Shown here: positions 41,299 to 52,270 of the stretch, piece after piece
Position numbering within the stretch: the stretch's first letter is position 1
Layout: every line of letters starts with the position of its first letter
Assembly: GCF_014058685.1 (NCBI RefSeq)
Contig: NZ_CP059055.1
Location: forward strand, 1,302,001-1,366,000
Reading direction: 5' to 3'
DNA from: Lactobacillus johnsonii
Lineage (GTDB): Bacteria > Bacillota > Bacilli > Lactobacillales > Lactobacillaceae
DNA: 64,000 nucleotides
Translations under genes and position numbers: made by a program
The notes under the pieces: model-generated
The model's database searches: none
The model's input: the letters and a program-made list of their open reading frames with translations, nothing else
What the model was told of the DNA's origin: nothing

Positions 41299-42267
41299 TT
41301 ATTCTTTTTTAGCAGTAGTATCAGTTACTTTTATATGAACTGGTATCACTGATGGTGATGCCTTAACAACGCCATCTGGCAATTTAAGTGCGACATTTTT
41401 CGTAATGTCATGGTTAATACCGCTTAAATCAACCTTTAAAGGAAGAGACGTTATTTTCTTGAGCGTATTTTCATCACCATATATCTCAATATTTTCTTCC
41501 TTTGCAGTTAAAGAATAAACATGAGTCGAAGATTCATTCTTCGAAGTTACATTTATTTTAACCTTCTTCTTAGATAAGCTAATTGGGATAGTAATATATG
41601 CCGTTACTGGATCCATAACGACGTTAAGCTGATGTCCATCTTTATCAAGTGCTACCAGCATTTCTTCACGTTCAAATGTGCTGTCTATTCCCTTTGGTAA
41701 ATTTGCCCGAGCTACTACTCGATCAACTTGGTTAACTTCGCTTTTAGCTCCAGTAATATTAACTACTTCTGGATCACTTTTAGCAGTTCCAAGATTATAC
41801 CCATGAGCTACAGCACTCTTATTATACTCTATTTGTACAGGAAGAGTACGAGATTTTCTCTTTTGAATATTTACGCGTACTTTACTTGGGCTAATATTAT
41901 AAGTTAATTGACTACTTAAACCATTTACCTTAATTGGTACAGTATGCTCTCCTGTTTTTAAATGGCTTAAATCAATGTAGACACGGAAGTTTTGAGTATT
42001 AATAGTAGATGTAACTAAAGCATTCGATCCCTCTAAAGTTAAATTTACTTTTTCAGGATATCCCGTTACATAGTACTTATCCGTATTAACTGAAACTTGT
42101 AAGGGTACCTTAATTACCTGGGTTTTAGTTGCAGTTTTTAAGGTTTCTTCACGTCGGCCTTGAGTAACATAACCTTGCTGATTAGATGCTACATAAACAG
42201 CTAATAAAATAGCCAAAATCAAAGCAATAATTCGATAGAACCAAGGTTTATCAAAAAACTTTTTCAT
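41299..42267 (-). CDS. cdaR: CdaR/YbbR regulator of the diadenylate cyclase
   Basis: 322 residues. One N-terminal membrane span (residues 11-26), then extracellular YbbR repeats. In Bacillus and Listeria, CdaR binds CdaA and tunes c-di-AMP synthesis. It overlaps cdaA by four bases and sits 12 bases before glmM. Confidence 0.92.
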   Translation of the reverse strand: MKKFFDKPWFYRIIALILAILLAVYVASNQQGYVTQGRREETLKTATKTQVIKVPLQVSVNTDKYYVTGYPEKVNLTLEGSNALVTSTINTQNFRVYIDLSHLKTGEHTVPIKVNGLSSQLTYNISPSKVRVNIQKRKSRTLPVQIEYNKSAVAHGYNLGTAKSDPEVVNITGAKSEVNQVDRVVARANLPKGIDSTFEREEMLVALDKDGHQLNVVMDPVTAYITIPISLSKKKVKINVTSKNESSTHVYSLTAKEENIEIYGDENTLKKITSLPLKVDLSGINHDITKNVALKLPDGVVKASPSVIPVHIKVTDTTAKKE

Positions 42268-43118
42268 TTTTTATTTGACCCCCAATTCCAAACATGATTT
42301 ACAATTCTTTGATACCACTTTGGCTTTTCTTCTTCCTCTTTTGGAACTAATTGAGCATTTAAATATTTCAAATATTCTTCTCTAGTTAGATCAAGCATAA
42401 ACTGGCTATTACGAGTAATAGTTACTCCACCGGTTTCCTCTGAAACAACGATAGTAATTGCATCGGTAACTTCTGAGATACCAACAGCTGCACGGTGACG
42501 TGTCCCAAGTTTTTTAGGAATCATACTATTATCAGAAAGAGGTAAATAAGCTGCAGCAACTGCTATTCGATTATTGCGAATAATTACGGCACCATCGTGC
42601 AATGGCGTATTAGGTATAAAAATGTTGATTAATAATTCACCAGTGATATCAGCATCAATTGGAATACCGGTTTCAATATAGTCCTCTAGTCCTGTATTTT
42701 GTTGAATCGTGATCAAAGCACCAATTCTTCTTTTTGACATATACTGAATTGCTTTATCTAATTCTCCGATCATCTTTTCAGCAGCTTGCTTTTCAGTCAT
42801 TGTAGTCCCACCAAAAATTGGTGATCTACCTAAATGCTCTAAGCCACGCCTAATTTCTGGCTGGAAAATAACAATTATTCCAATTACTGACCAAGAAAGA
42901 ATTTGATCGACAAAATACGTTAACGTATGTAAATGTAACAACCCAGCTACAATTCTGACCAGAATAATTAATGATATCCCTTTAACTAATTGAACTGCTT
43001 TGGTCCCTCTTACCAACATAATTAACCGGTAAATAATGTACCATACAATTAAAATATCAATAATATTCATCAGGTTTTGCCAGGTAAATATTTGCTCAAT
43101 ATTAAACTTCATTGCCAC
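42264..43118 (-). CDS. cdaA: diadenylate cyclase CdaA
   Basis: 284 residues. Three membrane spans (residues about 15-85), then a DisA_N catalytic domain with LHDGAVIIRNNRI and GTRHRAAVG, which bind ATP. Makes c-di-AMP, which controls potassium and osmolyte balance. First gene of the cdaA-cdaR-glmM operon. Confidence 0.95.
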   Translation of the reverse strand: MAMKFNIEQIFTWQNLMNIIDILIVWYIIYRLIMLVRGTKAVQLVKGISLIILVRIVAGLLHLHTLTYFVDQILSWSVIGIIVIFQPEIRRGLEHLGRSPIFGGTTMTEKQAAEKMIGELDKAIQYMSKRRIGALITIQQNTGLEDYIETGIPIDADITGELLINIFIPNTPLHDGAVIIRNNRIAVAAAYLPLSDNSMIPKKLGTRHRAAVGISEVTDAITIVVSEETGGVTITRNSQFMLDLTREEYLKYLNAQLVPKEEEEKPKWYQRIVNHVWNWGSNKK

Positions 43119-43152
43119 CCTCCTAAAATTTAATTATATCTAAACCAAGCTC

Positions 43153-44226
43153 TTATCGACCATACATTTTAAATTCGAGAAATAGATCATTATATTCTTG
43201 AATTTTCTTTGGACCTAAGTCTTGATAAACTTGTAAATTTTTCATTGCTTGTTTACTTGGATAAAATTGTTTATCGTTTTTTATTTCCTTTGGTAATAAT
43301 TCTTGAGCTTTTACATTAGGGGTTGCATACCCGATATACTCTGCATTCTGAGCAGCATTTTTAGGATCAAGCATAAAATTAATAAAAGCATAAGCACCTT
43401 TTTTATTCTTTACGGTCCTAGGAATGACAAAATTATCAAACCATAAGTTTGAGCCTTCAGGTGGCACTACATAATGTAAGTGTTTATTATCGTTTAGCAT
43501 TGTACGAGCCTCGCCAGACCACGTTACTCCAACAGCAGCTTCATTTTGAATCATATACATTTTTAATTCATCTGAAATAATTGCTTTTACATTGGGGCCG
43601 AGACCGTCCAACTTTGTTTTTGCTAATTTTAGATCTAAGGAATTAGTAGTATTCAAAGACTTTCCCATAGACGCTAAAGAGAGTCCCATAATATCTCTAG
43701 CAGAATCAACTAATAAAATATTATGCCGATAATCCTTGGACCAGAGATCATTCCAATGCTTTATTTGCCCAGGTTTTACAAATTTATCATTATATACAAT
43801 CCCTAACGTTCCCCAAAAATACGGAACAGAGTAGGTATTTTTGGGATCAAAAGAGTGATGTAAAAACTCACTCCCAATATTTTTGTAATTTGGAATTTTC
43901 TTAGTGTCAATTTTATCAAGTAAGTTAGCTTTACGCATTTTTGAAATCATGTAGTCTGAAGGGACGCAAATATCGTATGCAGTACCACCTTGTTTTATCT
44001 TCGTGTACATTGCTTCATTAGAATCAAATGTTTCATAAATTACATGATATCCAGTTTGTTTTTCAAATTTCTTGATTAGCTTGGGGTCAATATAATCACC
44101 CCAATTATAGATAATCAAATTTTTATTATTAGTGCTAACACCATTATTATTTAATTGTTTAGCCCCAGCTTCTAAGCCAAAACAAACCAATAGAATAGTC
44201 ACAATTCCAATTAACAGCTTCTTCAT
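43153..44226 (-). CDS. potD: spermidine/putrescine-binding protein
   Basis: 357 residues. N-terminal signal or anchor (LLIGIVTILLVCFGLEAGA) followed by the PotD-like core (IYNWGDYIDPKLIKKFEKQTG and SDYMISKM). No clear lipobox Cys, so it may be held by an uncleaved span. Last of potABCD, with four-base overlaps along the operon. Confidence 0.92.
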   Translation of the reverse strand: MKKLLIGIVTILLVCFGLEAGAKQLNNNGVSTNNKNLIIYNWGDYIDPKLIKKFEKQTGYHVIYETFDSNEAMYTKIKQGGTAYDICVPSDYMISKMRKANLLDKIDTKKIPNYKNIGSEFLHHSFDPKNTYSVPYFWGTLGIVYNDKFVKPGQIKHWNDLWSKDYRHNILLVDSARDIMGLSLASMGKSLNTTNSLDLKLAKTKLDGLGPNVKAIISDELKMYMIQNEAAVGVTWSGEARTMLNDNKHLHYVVPPEGSNLWFDNFVIPRTVKNKKGAYAFINFMLDPKNAAQNAEYIGYATPNVKAQELLPKEIKNDKQFYPSKQAMKNLQVYQDLGPKKIQEYNDLFLEFKMYGR

Positions 44227-45020
44227 TGTGCACGCCCCTTACCAATATGGGTTTTATGATTAGTAATTACATAATAAATAAGTACTAAAATCATTACAAA
44301 AATAAACATCACAGTACTCAAGGCATTGATTTCTAGGTTAATTCCTTGGCGCGCACGTGAATAAATTTCTACTGACAATGTTGAAAAACCATTTCCTGTC
44401 ACAAAAAAAGTAACTGCAAAATCATCTAAGGAATAAGTCAAAGCCATAAAAAAGCCAGCTAAAATTCCTGGTGTAATAGCCGGAATCATTACCTTGCTAT
44501 AAACTTGCCAAGTGGATGCACCTAAATCTCGAGCAGCATCTACTAAAGAATAATCAAATTCTTTTAAGCGGGGCAAAACCATTAATACAACAATTGGAAT
44601 TGAAAAAGCAATGTGGCTTAATAAAACAGATCCAAAACCTAAGCCAATCCCTAAAAAAGTAAAGAAGATTAAAAAACTCGCCCCGATAATTACATCTGGT
44701 GATACCATCAAAACATTATTTAAGGCTAGCAAAGTTTTTCGTCCTTTTTTATTTTTAGTCTGACTAATTGCAATTGCTCCAAAAGTACCAATTATAGTGG
44801 CAATTAAACTAGATAAGAGTGCTAGTAAAATTGTTTCTAGAAAAATGGCTAATAGCCTATTATCATTAAAAAGATCCTGATAATGACTTAAAGTAAACTT
44901 TTCAAAATGATCCATATTATGACCACTTGAGAAAGAATAAAATATTAAATAAAAAATGGGTAAATATATCAAAACCAGAACAAAAGCAAAATAGATTCGG
45001 GACCATTTTATTTTTTTCAT
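44223..45020 (-). CDS. potC: spermidine/putrescine ABC permease PotC
   Basis: 265 residues, six spans, with the EAA-type loop DAARDLGASTWQVYSKVMIPAITPGI facing the ATPase. Overlaps potB and potD by four bases each. Confidence 0.93.
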   Translation of the reverse strand: MKKIKWSRIYFAFVLVLIYLPIFYLIFYSFSSGHNMDHFEKFTLSHYQDLFNDNRLLAIFLETILLALLSSLIATIIGTFGAIAISQTKNKKGRKTLLALNNVLMVSPDVIIGASFLIFFTFLGIGLGFGSVLLSHIAFSIPIVVLMVLPRLKEFDYSLVDAARDLGASTWQVYSKVMIPAITPGILAGFFMALTYSLDDFAVTFFVTGNGFSTLSVEIYSRARQGINLEINALSTVMFIFVMILVLIYYVITNHKTHIGKGRAQ

Positions 45021-45829
45021 AGTTTGATCTCCTTTTTATGATGATGATCTGATGAGGTAAAGAGCATAACAATCACCATTAACACTATTAATACCACACC
45101 AATTGTCGAACCCATTGACCAATTCATAGTCGTCATAAAGTATTCTTCAATCGCAGTACCAAGGGTAATTACTCGATTTCCTCCAATTAACCTAGTTAGC
45201 ATAAATAAAGAAAGTGAAGGTATGAATACTGCTTGAATTCCTGACTCAACTCCAGATTTTGAAAGTGGCCATAAAACCTTAATAAATGTTTGCCATTTAC
45301 TTGCGCCTAAATCATAAGCTGCTTGAATTACAGCAGGATTAATATCACAAATTGCATTATAAATTGGCAAAATCATAAATGGAATTTCGATATAAGCTGC
45401 AACAAAAATAAAGGCAAAATCAGTAAACAAAATATTTGCAGGTGCTATTCCAAAAAGGCGTAGAAAATTATTCAATAGTCCATGCTTACTAAAAATGCCA
45501 ATAAATGCGTAAGCTTTCAAAAGCAAGTTAATCCAAGTAGGCAAAATAATCAATAACAGCCAAAATTGTTGGTTTTTCATTTGGCTTAAAATATAGGCAA
45601 TTGGATAAGAAATTAGCAGCGTAATTAAGGTAATTAAGAATGCATACCAAAATGAATTTAGAGTCATTCTTAAAAAAGTACCATTAACAAAAAATTGCTG
45701 AAAATTCTTTAAGGTAAAGCCATCATCCCCTTTAAATGCATTAATTGTAATCAAAATAATCGGAGCGATAACAAATAAGCTAAGCCATAGAATATAAGGA
45801 ATGAGAAAAAACAATTTACTTTTTTTCAT
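45017..45829 (-). CDS. potB: spermidine/putrescine ABC permease PotB
   Basis: 270 residues, six spans, with EAA-type loop QAAYDLGASKWQTFIKVLWPLSKSG. Heterodimerises with PotC. Three bases from the potA stop. Confidence 0.93.
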   Translation of the reverse strand: MKKSKLFFLIPYILWLSLFVIAPIILITINAFKGDDGFTLKNFQQFFVNGTFLRMTLNSFWYAFLITLITLLISYPIAYILSQMKNQQFWLLLIILPTWINLLLKAYAFIGIFSKHGLLNNFLRLFGIAPANILFTDFAFIFVAAYIEIPFMILPIYNAICDINPAVIQAAYDLGASKWQTFIKVLWPLSKSGVESGIQAVFIPSLSLFMLTRLIGGNRVITLGTAIEEYFMTTMNWSMGSTIGVVLIVLMVIVMLFTSSDHHHKKEIKL

Positions 45830-45832
45830 ATC

Positions 45833-46924
45833 TTACTCCTCTCCTTCATATGCCTCTAAACGCTTATCAAATTCAGCTTCACTTTCGCCAAAACGCATAA
45901 CATGAATATCTTCAGGATCAAAATATACTCCTACTTCCTTACCAATTTTAGTTGGATTAGTGGAGTGAATTAACCATTCATTTTCGTCACTATCAATGGC
46001 CTTAATTTCAAAATGATCCCCTAAAAAGAGCTGACTTTCAACCACAACTCTTAGTTTTCCATGTTCAATATCAGTGATATCTAAATCTTCCGGTCTTAAA
46101 ACGACCTCTACCTTTTCACCAGGTTTAATACCTGCATCAGCACATTCAAAACGATGATTTCCAAATTCCACTTCATAATCCTTAATCATCCGTCCACTTA
46201 AGATATTAGAATCGCCAATAAAGCGAGCAACAAAGTCATTAACTGGTTCATCATAAATATCAACCGGACTACCACTTTGTTGAATTTTCCCTTCATTTAA
46301 AACAAAAATTTCATCACTCATTGCTAGAGCCTCCTCTTGATCATGAGTAACAAAAATAAAAGTAATCCCCAGCTTTTTTTGAATTTCACGTAATTCAAAT
46401 TGCATATCTTTTCTTAAACGTTTGTCTAAGGCAGATAAAGATTCATCTAAAAGTAGCACCTTTGGTTGATTAACAATTGCTCTGGCAATTGCAACTCGTT
46501 GCTGCTGTCCACCACTTAATTCAGAAATTTCTCGGTTTGCAAAGCCATCCAATTGAACCATGTGTAAAGCTTCTTTAACAGCTAATTTTATTTCTTGCTT
46601 ATCCTTTTTCTTGATCTGTAAACCGAATGCCACATTTTCAAAAACATTCATATGAGGAAACAAAGCATAATTTTGAAAAACAGTATTAATTTTTCTTTTA
46701 GCAGCATCTAAATTAGTAATATCTTGTCCATCAAAAAAAACTTGTCCACTCGTTGGTTCGCTAAATCCAGCAATTATTCTTAAAATAGTAGTTTTCCCAG
46801 AACCTGATGGTCCTAATAAAGAATAAAATTTTCCCGATTCAATCGTTAAATTAATGTCCTTTAGTGCTACAAAACCATCATCATATTCCTTACGAACATG
46901 CTTTAATTTAATAATATCGCTCAA
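45833..46924 (-). CDS. potA: spermidine/putrescine ABC transporter ATPase
   Basis: 363 residues. Walker [10 protein letters not shown], signature [14 protein letters not shown], Walker [13 protein letters not shown]-loop FVTHDQEEA, and a C-terminal TOBE regulatory domain. Drives polyamine uptake with PotBCD. First gene of the operon. Confidence 0.95.
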   Translation of the reverse strand: MSDIIKLKHVRKEYDDGFVALKDINLTIESGKFYSLLGPSGSGKTTILRIIAGFSEPTSGQVFFDGQDITNLDAAKRKINTVFQNYALFPHMNVFENVAFGLQIKKKDKQEIKLAVKEALHMVQLDGFANREISELSGGQQQRVAIARAIVNQPKVLLLDESLSALDKRLRKDMQFELREIQKKLGITFIFVTHDQEEALAMSDEIFVLNEGKIQQSGSPVDIYDEPVNDFVARFIGDSNILSGRMIKDYEVEFGNHRFECADAGIKPGEKVEVVLRPEDLDITDIEHGKLRVVVESQLFLGDHFEIKAIDSDENEWLIHSTNPTKIGKEVGVYFDPEDIHVMRFGESEAEFDKRLEAYEGEE

Positions 46925-46946
46925 TTTTTTCTCACCATCTATTTCA

Positions 46947-46976
46947 TAAAAAAAGCTACAAGCCGTTACTTGTAGC
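46947..46976 (-). terminator. terminator between murB and potA
   Basis: GCTACAAG / CTTGTAGC perfect 8-bp stem with a T7 run on the minus strand. potA therefore needs its own promoter, or readthrough. Confidence 0.88.
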
Positions 46977-46989
46977 GTTGTACTAGTAT

Positions 46990-47895
46990 CTAATCTTTTT
47001 CTTTTCCAATAATTCTTACTTCAGTTTGTAAATCAATACCAAAGTCTTTTTTTATTGTTTTTTGAATTAAATGAATTAAATCTAAATAATCAGTAGCTGT
47101 AGCACCGCCAACATTAACGATAAAGCCAGCATGCTTCATTGAATCTTCTGCTCCACCGATTCTTTTACCTTGCAGACCTGCTTTAATAATCATTGGTCCT
47201 ACGAAATGTCCTGCTGGACGTTTAAAAACACTTCCACAAGAAGGATATTCTAGTGGTTGTTTTGCTCTGCGTAAACCATTAAAATATTCCATCTTTGCTT
47301 TGATAGCCCACTTATCTCCTGGCTCAAGACCAAAAGTAGCACTCACAACAATATCTCCAGTTTCTTGAACCACGGAGTGGCGATAGCCGAATTCCATTTC
47401 ATCATGTGTGTAAGTCTTAAATTCACCAGCACGAGTTAAGACACGAACAGACTTAATAACAAATTCTGTTTCACCGCCATAGGCGCCCGCATTCATAAAG
47501 ACTGCTCCTCCTACACTACCAGGAATACCAGCCGCAAATTCTAGACCGCTTAGACCAGCTTCACATGCTGCTTCAGATGTATCAATAATTCTTGCCCCAG
47601 CATCCGCTGTAACAGTTGCCTCATCTTTATTTGCAACAATTGTGTCCATTTTTGTCAAAATCAAAACTAAACCAGAAATACCACCATCTCTAATGATCAA
47701 GTTAGAAGCATTTCCAATAACAGTTAAGGGAATCTTATTCTCTTTAACTGTATCTACCAATAGTTCTAGCTCATTTAAATTTTTAGGAAAAGCAAGATAC
47801 TGCGCAGGTCCTCCCGTCTTAGTAAACGTAAAACGGCTCAATGGAATATTTTCTTGAATATCGATCCCCTGTTTTTTTAAATCCATTAGTTGCAT
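46990..47895 (-). CDS. murB: UDP-N-acetylenolpyruvoylglucosamine reductase
   Basis: 301 residues. FAD enzyme making UDP-MurNAc. Motifs: [47 protein letters not shown] and [11 protein letters not shown] with the proton-donor Ser. Start may be the second Met (MDLKKQGID). Full length. Confidence 0.94.
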   Translation of the reverse strand: MQLMDLKKQGIDIQENIPLSRFTFTKTGGPAQYLAFPKNLNELELLVDTVKENKIPLTVIGNASNLIIRDGGISGLVLILTKMDTIVANKDEATVTADAGARIIDTSEAACEAGLSGLEFAAGIPGSVGGAVFMNAGAYGGETEFVIKSVRVLTRAGEFKTYTHDEMEFGYRHSVVQETGDIVVSATFGLEPGDKWAIKAKMEYFNGLRRAKQPLEYPSCGSVFKRPAGHFVGPMIIKAGLQGKRIGGAEDSMKHAGFIVNVGGATATDYLDLIHLIQKTIKKDFGIDLQTEVRIIGKEKD

Positions 47896-48013
47896 TTTTA
47901 TCTCTCTTTTCCTTAAATAATCATCTCTTTAATCATACCGCATTAAATGGATAGTTTTCTACCTTAAGTGTTATACTAAAAAGAAAAATAATGTTTTATT
48001 TCAGAGGATAAAA

Positions 48014-48547
48014 ATGAACTTTACTGCAATGGATTTTGAAACGGCAAATAGTCATCCTGAAAGTGCCTGTTCTCTTGCTTTAGTTATGGTTAGAAATAAT
48101 GAAATTGTCGATCGTTTTTATACAGTTATCAATCCGCAAATGCCTTTTGATGGACGAAATATAAGAATTCATGGCATTACAGCTGAAGATGTAAAAAATG
48201 CACCAACAATGGCTGAAGTTTGGCCAAAAATTAGAAAATTATATCAACCAGGAATGTTAGTAGCTGCCCATAACGCTCGCTTTGATTGCCGCGTAATGGA
48301 GAAATCACTGGCTCGCTATAATATTCCAGCCCCCCATTACTTTGCAATTGATACTTTAGCAACTAGTAAGGCGTTCGAACCCGATCTTCCTAACCACAAG
48401 CTAGATACAGTGTCAGACGCTTTAAATATTAACCTATGGCATCACCACAACGCTTTAAGTGATAGTGAAGCTTGTGCAGGTATTTTAATTGAGGAAAATA
48501 AACGTGTTGGAGATGATCCAATCAAAAAAATGGTTAAGCCTATCTAA
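48014..48547 (+). CDS. DEDDh-family 3'-5' exonuclease
   Basis: 177 residues of the DnaQ/epsilon fold. Exo I is AMDFETANSHP, Exo II AHNARFDCRVM and Exo III HHNALSDSEACAGI with the DEDDh His. A stand-alone proofreading-like exonuclease of the YprB/PolC-epsilon kind; substrate unknown. Own transcript, divergent from murB. Confidence 0.88.
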   Translation: MNFTAMDFETANSHPESACSLALVMVRNNEIVDRFYTVINPQMPFDGRNIRIHGITAEDVKNAPTMAEVWPKIRKLYQPGMLVAAHNARFDCRVMEKSLARYNIPAPHYFAIDTLATSKAFEPDLPNHKLDTVSDALNINLWHHHNALSDSEACAGILIEENKRVGDDPIKKMVKPI

Positions 48548-48563
48548 GCTTAACCATTTTTTA
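48531..48563. terminator. bidirectional terminator overlapping the exonuclease stop
   Basis: TGGTTAAGC / GCTTAACCA stem then T6. It overlaps the last codons of the exonuclease gene and lies before the convergent tsaE. Confidence 0.8.
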
Positions 48564-49040
48564 TTATTCAAAATATTTTTTTATTTCTGACAACCAAAGC
48601 TTGTTTCTTTCTCCGACAGCTTTAAATTCAACTATTCGCTTGGTAGAATCCCATGAATCATCTACACGCTTAATCGATAATTCAAGATAATCGTTAGGTA
48701 AGTCTTCAATAATAAATTGTGGCCATTCGATTACGACCAACCCATCTTCAGCTAGATATCCAGGCATATCAATACTTGATAAGTCTCCATCTTCTAGCCG
48801 GTACATATCCATGTGGAAAAATGGTCTCTTACCTTCCCGATATTCTCTAACAATTGTAAAAGTGGGACTTTTAACAGGTCGTTTAATTCCCAAAGCTCTT
48901 GCAATTCCTTTAGTTAATGTAGTTTTTCCGGCACCCAAATCACCAGATAAGAGCAATAAATCATGACCCTTACTACTTTTACCAATTGCCTTACCTAACT
49001 TTTGCATCTGTTCATCAGAATTTATTTCTAATGAGTTCAT
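48564..49040 (-). CDS. tsaE: tRNA t6A modification ATPase TsaE
   Basis: 158 residues. P-loop SGDLGAGKTTLTKG, the SPTFTIVREY motif and VIEWPQ. Works with TsaB, TsaD and TsaC in making N6-threonylcarbamoyladenosine on tRNAs reading ANN codons. One base after the pta stop. Confidence 0.93.
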   Translation of the reverse strand: MNSLEINSDEQMQKLGKAIGKSSKGHDLLLLSGDLGAGKTTLTKGIARALGIKRPVKSPTFTIVREYREGKRPFFHMDMYRLEDGDLSSIDMPGYLAEDGLVVIEWPQFIIEDLPNDYLELSIKRVDDSWDSTKRIVEFKAVGERNKLWLSEIKKYFE

Positions 49041-49041
49041 T

Positions 49042-50019
49042 TTATTTCTCCATATTAGCTTGAGCAGCAGTTAAAATAGCTAATAAATATACATCTTCCG
49101 TCTTGCATCCACGTGACAAATCGTTAATTGGAGCAGCAAGACCTTGCAATACAGGACCAATTGCGCTAAATCCACCTAAACGTTCTGCCACTTTATAAGA
49201 AATATTACCAGATTGTAGTTCTGGGAAAATAAACACATTTGCGTGTCCAGCAACTGCAGAACCTGGGGCTTTTGCTTCTCCAACACGAGGAACAATTGCA
49301 GCGTCAAATTGTAATTCTCCATCACAAATTAATTCTGGATATTTTTGGTGTACTAACTCAGTCGCTTCTTGCACCTTAGTTACCATTGGGCCCTTTGCTG
49401 ATCCCTTAGTTGAAAAGCTAAGCATTGCAATTTTAGGCTCAAGACCAATCATTTCAGCTGTTTTACTTGATTGATAAGCAATTTCAGCTAGAGTTTCACT
49501 ATCTGGATCAATATTAATAGCACAATCAGCAAAAATATACTTTTCATCTCCGCGTTCCATGATCATAGCTCCTGAGACACGGCTCATACCTTTTTTAGTC
49601 TTAATAATTTGAAGAGCTGGACGCACAGTATTAGCAGTAGAGTGAGTAGCTCCTGAAACCATCCCATCGGCTTTTCCTTCATATACTAACATTGTGCCAA
49701 AGTAAGAAACATCTTGTAGAATTTTCTTTGCTTCTGCTAAAGTATTCTTTCCTTTTCTTAACTCAACAAAGTCTTGACACATTTTTTCAAAATCAGGGTA
49801 AACTGCCGGATTAATAATTTCAATTGAGCCTAGATCAACATTCAAGCTTTGAGCAGTCTTTATTACCTCATCAGGCTTTCCCAGTAAAAGTGGTTTAACA
49901 ATACCTTCTTTTTCGAGGCGAACAGCAGCTTTTATTATTCTGTCATCGTTTCCTTCCGGAAAAACAATTACTTTCTTTGATTCTTCTGCTTTTTTCTTAA
50001 GTGAGTCAAATACTTTCAT
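49042..50019 (-). CDS. pta: phosphate acetyltransferase
   Basis: 325 residues. Transfers acetyl between CoA and phosphate. Motifs: VFPEGNDDRII, GMVSGATHSTANTVRPALQ, AMLSFSTKGSAKGP and AAIVPRVG. Works with AckA encoded at 25710. Co-transcribed with tsaE, a common pairing in lactobacilli. Confidence 0.95.
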   Translation of the reverse strand: MKVFDSLKKKAEESKKVIVFPEGNDDRIIKAAVRLEKEGIVKPLLLGKPDEVIKTAQSLNVDLGSIEIINPAVYPDFEKMCQDFVELRKGKNTLAEAKKILQDVSYFGTMLVYEGKADGMVSGATHSTANTVRPALQIIKTKKGMSRVSGAMIMERGDEKYIFADCAINIDPDSETLAEIAYQSSKTAEMIGLEPKIAMLSFSTKGSAKGPMVTKVQEATELVHQKYPELICDGELQFDAAIVPRVGEAKAPGSAVAGHANVFIFPELQSGNISYKVAERLGGFSAIGPVLQGLAAPINDLSRGCKTEDVYLLAILTAAQANMEK

Positions 50020-50092
50020 AACAAATTAAGCCTTTCTTTTTTTATTTATAGATAATATTTTACAATTTCAAAGCTTTTTCTCAAAACAAAAA

Positions 50093-50788
50093 CTATGCCA
50101 TATCTGCTGGGTTTACTTCTTGTGGTAATTGCCAATCAATTGGACTTTCACCAAATTTAATCAAAGCATCATTACATCTAGAAAACGGACGTGAGCCGAA
50201 AAAGCCACGATCTGCTGAAAAAGGACTAGGGTGGGGAGATTTGATAATTACATTCTTTCCCTCATCAATTAAAGGAATTTTATTTTGTGCAAATTTTCCC
50301 CACAAAATGAAGACAACTTTTCCTCGGTCACTTAGCGCCTTAATGGCTGTGTCCGTAATTAGTTCCCATCCTTTACCTCGGTGCCCATTAGCATTTCCAT
50401 ATGGTACAGTCAAAACTGCATTTAACAGTAATACTCCTTGATCTGCCCATTTTTTAAGGTAGCCATGATTTACTGGAACTGCACCCACATCATCATATAG
50501 TTCTTTATAAATATTTTTTAAAGATGGAGGCAATGGCACTCCTGGATTAACACTAAAGCTCATCCCAGTAGCTTGACCTGGATTATGATATGGATCTTGT
50601 CCTAAAATTACAACTTTCGTATCTGCAAAACTTGTTAATTTAAAAGCAGTAAAAATATGATACATATCGGGAAATATCTGTTTCGTTTGATATTCTTCCT
50701 TTAAAAAATCACGTAATTCTTGATACTTTTCACTTTCAAAAGCTGGTGCTAAAACTTCATCCCAATCATTTCCAATTAATTTTTTCAT
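50093..50788 (-). CDS. ung: uracil-DNA glycosylase
   Basis: 231 residues. Removes uracil from DNA. Water-activating loop [13 protein letters not shown], and HPSPFS near the end. ATG 50788 gives [13 protein letters not shown] and normal length; a longer frame reaching 50899 would add an unrelated hydrophobic leader and overlap the divergent HAD gene. Confidence 0.95.
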
Positions 50789-50864
50789 ACTTATTCTATC
50801 CTCTTGTCTCTCTAAGAAATCCAAGTTCATGATATCATATAGATAAAAGATTGGAGGACTTAAA

Positions 50865-51725
50865 ATGATTAAACTTATTGCAAGTGACATGGACGGCACG
50901 TTGTTAAATAAACAAATGCAAATTTCATCTGAAAATATTGCTGCTATAAAAGAAGCACAAGCAAAAGGCGTTGAATTTTTAGTTGCAACAGGTCGGGCGC
51001 CTTCCGAATCTCAGGGCATACTTGCTAAAGCCGGACTTCATACCGGATTCATTAATTTGAATGGTGCAATGGTCTTTAATACTGCTGGCAAACTAATTGT
51101 AAATGAACCAATTCCTAAAGACCAAAGTATTAAGATCAATAAATTACTCAAATATTCTGGTTTTTACTTTGAAATAGTTGCTGCAGATAATGTTTATTCA
51201 GATTCTCGTTTGCGCAGAATTGCTAACTTTTCTGATCTATTAGTTGATCTCAACAAAAAATTAACTTTTAAAAAGGCAGTTTCTTTTGCTGCTGGCTCAG
51301 ATGAAATCATGAGAATTAAATATGTTTCTGACTTTAAAGATTTGCTTGAAAAACCAGACTTTGAAGCCATGAAATTTGTTGCTTTTCATCCTGATGGCCC
51401 TAAAGTATTTAAACATATTCGTGAAGAAATCGGAAAAATGGGTAATTTAATTGTCACTGCGAGTTCTTCTACTAATATCGAAATTAACAATATTAAAGCT
51501 CAAAAAGGGATTGCTTTAATGGATTATGCTCGCTTGCAAGGCTACCAACCAAATGAAGTAATGGCCATTGGCGACAATCTTAATGATGAATCAATGATTC
51601 GCATGGCTGGCGTAGGTGTAGCAATGGAAAATGCTGCGCCTGAAATCAAGAAAATTGCTAACTTTATTACTAAAAGTAACAATGATAATGGAGTTGCATA
51701 CGCAATTCGTCATTTTTGTAAATAA
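50865..51725 (+). CDS. Cof-type HAD phosphatase
   Basis: 286 residues. Motif [11 protein letters not shown], motif [13 protein letters not shown], motif III lysine in NIKAQKG, motif [13 protein letters not shown]. YidA-like sugar phosphatase class, substrate unknown. Divergent from ung with a short shared promoter region. ATG follows GGAGG. Confidence 0.9.
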
Positions 51726-51754
51726 ACATAATTTTTCTAAAGGCAGATGAAATT

Positions 51755-52270
51755 ATGCGTTATACTGTCCAACTTACACATGGTCAAACTTGTGGTCAAA
51801 TTCCAGTAAAAAATGATCAGGGTGAAATAGTTTATATCTTAAAAGGTAATCTTAATGAATTTAACCAACCAATCATTTTAACTGATATTAACCATAATGA
51901 AATTGGTCGACTTTATTTAGACTCTAACCATCTTTTAGCAAGTTATAGTGTTGATGTAGTCAATCATTCTCTAGTCAAAGTAAAAAAATTTAATAGTCGT
52001 TTTACTAATTTATTCTATATTACTCGGTTAAATTATTGGATCAAAGGAAGTTTAAAACAAGGAAGATACGGATTTTACTCAGGTATTAAAAAAGTGGCTA
52101 GCGTTTCTTCACTAGTCACTGACATGGGGCTTACCTGGAGCTGTGATATCTCACGTCCTGAAGACGTCCCCTTTATTATTTTAATTAGTTTGCTTTTTAC
52201 ACAGTGGCATACTAAACCACTATTTTTGCCAACTTTTAATTTTCAAAATCAAATTAATGCACTTTCTTAA
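51755..52270 (+). CDS. LURP-one / tubby-like protein (tentative)
   Basis: 171 residues, mostly beta strands (GEIVYILKGNLNEFNQPIILTD, GRLYLDSNHLLASYSV). This pattern resembles the tubby-like barrel of YxjI/LURP-one proteins. No membrane span except a weak C-terminal stretch. Function unknown. It is 29 bases after the HAD gene and overlaps the convergent regulator by four bases. Confidence 0.5.
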   Translation: MRYTVQLTHGQTCGQIPVKNDQGEIVYILKGNLNEFNQPIILTDINHNEIGRLYLDSNHLLASYSVDVVNHSLVKVKKFNSRFTNLFYITRLNYWIKGSLKQGRYGFYSGIKKVASVSSLVTDMGLTWSCDISRPEDVPFIILISLLFTQWHTKPLFLPTFNFQNQINALS